Part shown: piece after piece, positions 23,286 through 25,000 of the stretch
How the letters are laid out: each line of letters starts with the position of its first letter
Numbering within the stretch: the stretch's first letter is position 1
NCBI GenBank assembly: GCA_009746045.1
Contig: RPFO01000090.1
Coordinates: 45,001-70,000, forward strand
Reading direction: 5' to 3'
DNA: 25,000 nt
Source of the DNA: Mesostigma viride
Lineage: Eukaryota > Streptophyta > Mesostigmatophyceae > Mesostigmatales > Mesostigmataceae
Program-made: the position numbers and the translations under genes
The notes under the pieces: generated by a model
Told to the model about the DNA's origin: nothing
Seen by the model: only the letters and a program-made list of their open reading frames with translations
Database searches by the model: none

Positions 23286-24085
23286 AACCGCATCAGCTTG
23301 TTTTGCACGGATTTGACGATGCCGGCCACTGTTTGCTAGAATGTGGCTCCAGCTGTCCAGCCCTGGGACAGATAGCTGCGATTCTCCAGTGCCCCAGGGT
23401 GTTTTCCTACCTTTCTACCCCTGTGGGCCGCTCCTGCCTACGGGACGTGTTCCCCTGGCTTCCTGCTGAGGGTGATGCGGAGCTGGATGAGAACCCCTGC
23501 GACCTGTTACGGGCCGTAGAGTTTATGGAGATAGCAGATCAGAACGCGGGTGTAGGATTTGGCGACCCTACCCCTACGGACGCGCCGGTAGAGGCGCAGT
23601 ATTCCCCTGAGTATTCGGCCTCCCCTGCGGCGTCCTCCTCTTCCGTGTCGGCGCCTTCCCCTGTCCCGTCTTCACCGAGGTCGGTCCTGTGCGCATCGGT
23701 GGAGCCTACCCCTTCGGGCTCTGGTCGTGAGCCTGATCCTCTTGCGGCGACAGTTTCTGCGATGCAGGCGCAGATCCAGTCCCTGACGGCGGCCTTCGGG
23801 GCCTTCATGGCGGCCCAGGCGCACGCGCCAGCCACGCCAGGTGGGGTGTCTGTGGCAGCTGTGCCCCCTTCCCCTTCGGTCGCCTCGGCGTCTACGGTTC
23901 CCTCTGGTGCTGCAGCTCCTACGCCTTCGGCTACCGCTGCGCCTGCTACTGACGTACCTGCGCCTCGGCGCGAGTCCGCCGTCCCAGTGGCAGCGCCCGC
24001 CGCCGCCGCGTCCGAGCCGCCCACCACGTCAGCGCCGCCCTCGCGGGGTTTCTTCAGCGACCCGGGCGGTCTTCCCAGGCTTTGG
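23249..24085 (+). CDS. Pro/Ala-rich Gag-like protein, segment 1 (N terminus)
   Basis: The start is an ATG in GCCGCCATGG, close to the ideal vertebrate-style start context. About 110 residues of mixed, foldable sequence come first (HGFDDAGHCLLECGSSCP, DVFPWLPAEG). A long low-complexity region of Pro, Ala, Ser and Val follows, with one helical stretch (VSAMQAQIQSLTAAFGAFM) that could be a coiled coil. I recognise no domain. Retrotransposon Gag proteins of GC-rich protists often look like this, and the start lies in the inverted-repeat arm shared with a retroelement remnant, so Gag is my inference. Sense passes to another frame near 24060-24085. The GC content differs sharply from the chromovirus. 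Confidence 0.55.
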
Positions 24086-24480
24086 GAGGGCGGTCCCCGC
24101 AGAGGATCCCGGTGCCTGACTGGAGCTTGGACGGTAACCAGTCGTATGCCGGATTGCCTGTCCCCACGGGTCCTATTTTCAACATGTGGCCTGGTGGTGC
24201 GCCACCCCCAGAGACCGGCGCGCCAGTTGCGGAGGCGGGTCCGTCGCGACCCCCTGCGGCCTCGGGTCCGACGCGGCCCCCTGTTGTACCGGCACCTTCT
24301 GCACCTGCGCCGGTTCCTACCCCTTCGTCGGCCCCTGCCCCTTCGGCCCCGCGGTCTTTGGCTGCGGTTGTTCGGTCCAGTGGCTCTGACCCGCGCGCCA
24401 CCCGCGCTGCCGATTCCCTTCGGGAGTTGTCAGAGGGCGATCGGGATCGGGCCCCTTCTGTGGTGCATGCGACCCGGAGT
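24085..24480 (+). CDS. Pro/Ala-rich Gag-like protein, segment 2
   Basis: This is the -1 frame relative to segment 1. It begins around RIPVPDWSLDGNQSYAGLPV and continues through a Pro/Ala-rich linker to LRELSEGDRDRAPSVVHATR. The sequence reads sensibly here, while the frame of segment 1 becomes Arg/Cys-rich nonsense. Another -1 step is needed near 24480, at a CGCGCGACGCGC stretch. Two breaks in GC-rich DNA could be mutations or assembly errors. Confidence 0.5.
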
Positions 24481-24482
24481 CG

Positions 24483-25000
24483 CGCGACGCGCCTGTCTTC
24501 GGGTATGGTATGTCTGCGCTCGCTTGCCGCCAGTGTGACCTGCCGCGCGCCTCCGCCGAGCTGGCCATTTCGCCCATGTCCTACGGGTTCTCCCAGGTGT
24601 GTCGGGCGCCGCGGGACCGTAACCTACCAGTTGAGACTGATCGGCCTCCTTTCGACATGGTTATTTTGGCTGATCCGGTGTTCCAGGGTGAGATCCTGGT
24701 TCGGCGCGTCCTGTACCGCTGGGCGCGACGCCACAATGACTTGGACACCTACGGCGGGTTCCAGTGGGCCTACCCTCCGCCTCTGGGCATTATGGCCTCA
24801 GATGCTCTTACGGTAGATTTTCCTGCGGTGCCGGGTGCCACGTATAGCACCGTCCTACAGCCCATCCTAGAGTGGGATGCCCGTCGTCCAGCGCCCATCC
24901 CGGGCCAGGGTTTGGACTCTCGGGGTCATCCTCCTCCCCGGGCTAGCGACTACCTTGAGACGTTCGGGTCGCGACAGTGTGCCCGCCGGTGGCGTTCCCG
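24483..25000 (+). CDS. Gag-like protein, segment 3 (runs off the window)
   Basis: Third frame, open to the right edge without a stop (about 172 codons). It includes YGMSALACRQCDLPRASAEL, ISPMSYGFSQVCRAPRDRN and FDMVILADPVFQGEILVRRV, then YRWARRHNDLDTYGGFQWAY and YLETFGSRQCARRW near the end. The sequence is foldable and not low-complexity, so it is likely the structured C-terminal part of the same protein. No family is recognised. Confidence 0.5.

Overview
The window is eukaryotic, repeat-rich DNA made almost entirely of nested and abutting mobile elements. I see no bacterial operon, ribosome binding site, rRNA or complete tRNA. Chromatin-associated modules (a chromodomain, a C5-cytosine DNA methyltransferase, a PHD finger fragment) and Ty3/gypsy and Ty1/copia polymerases point to a nuclear genome. 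DNA-methyltransferase-carrying retrotransposons are known from dinoflagellates and a streptophyte alga, so an alga or related protist is my best guess. The species cannot be named from this sequence.

Layout. 1-485: a (TTG)n microsatellite and short tandem repeats. 486-2051: a non-autonomous TTAA-flanked (piggyBac-like) element with 12-bp terminal inverted repeats and a 26-bp perfect palindrome touching the left one. About 2056-16657: a Ty3/gypsy chromovirus on the + strand. It has a long leader with an RG-rich small ORF, then an ORF with an RNase H1-type hybrid-binding domain lying inside a predicted retained intron, then Gag, protease, RT, RNase H, integrase and a chromodomain. Its protease-RT junction is split by a 7,476-bp Ty1/copia element in the opposite orientation (5649-13124) with 628-bp LTRs that differ at four positions and a 5-bp target duplication. 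The copia element has an extra ORF before Gag, a Gag whose zinc knuckle lies in the -1 frame after a G7 run, a UGA-CGG stop between Gag and Pol, and a protease-like domain between integrase and RT.

16658-17802 holds no gene I can support. 17803-20891 is a minus-strand retroelement remnant: retropepsin fused to a complete-looking C5 DNA methyltransferase, then a truncated gypsy RT joined to half a PHD finger. It is flanked by a perfect 143-bp inverted repeat. The right arm of that repeat is cut by a second TTAA element (20892-23183), and the intact left arm shows the empty site with a single TTAA. This second element also has a 26-bp perfect palindrome touching one terminal repeat. 23249 to the window end is a GC-rich, proline/alanine-rich, Gag-like coding region that changes frame twice and runs off the edge.

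How the parts relate. The copia insertion is younger than the chromovirus, because removing it with one copy of its target duplication leaves the chromovirus frame continuous. The second TTAA element is younger than the inverted repeat it splits. The points most worth following are the two unrelated TTAA elements sharing a terminal-repeat-plus-palindrome layout, the hybrid-binding ORF in a retained intron, the displaced copia protease, and the protease-methyltransferase-RT polyprotein.
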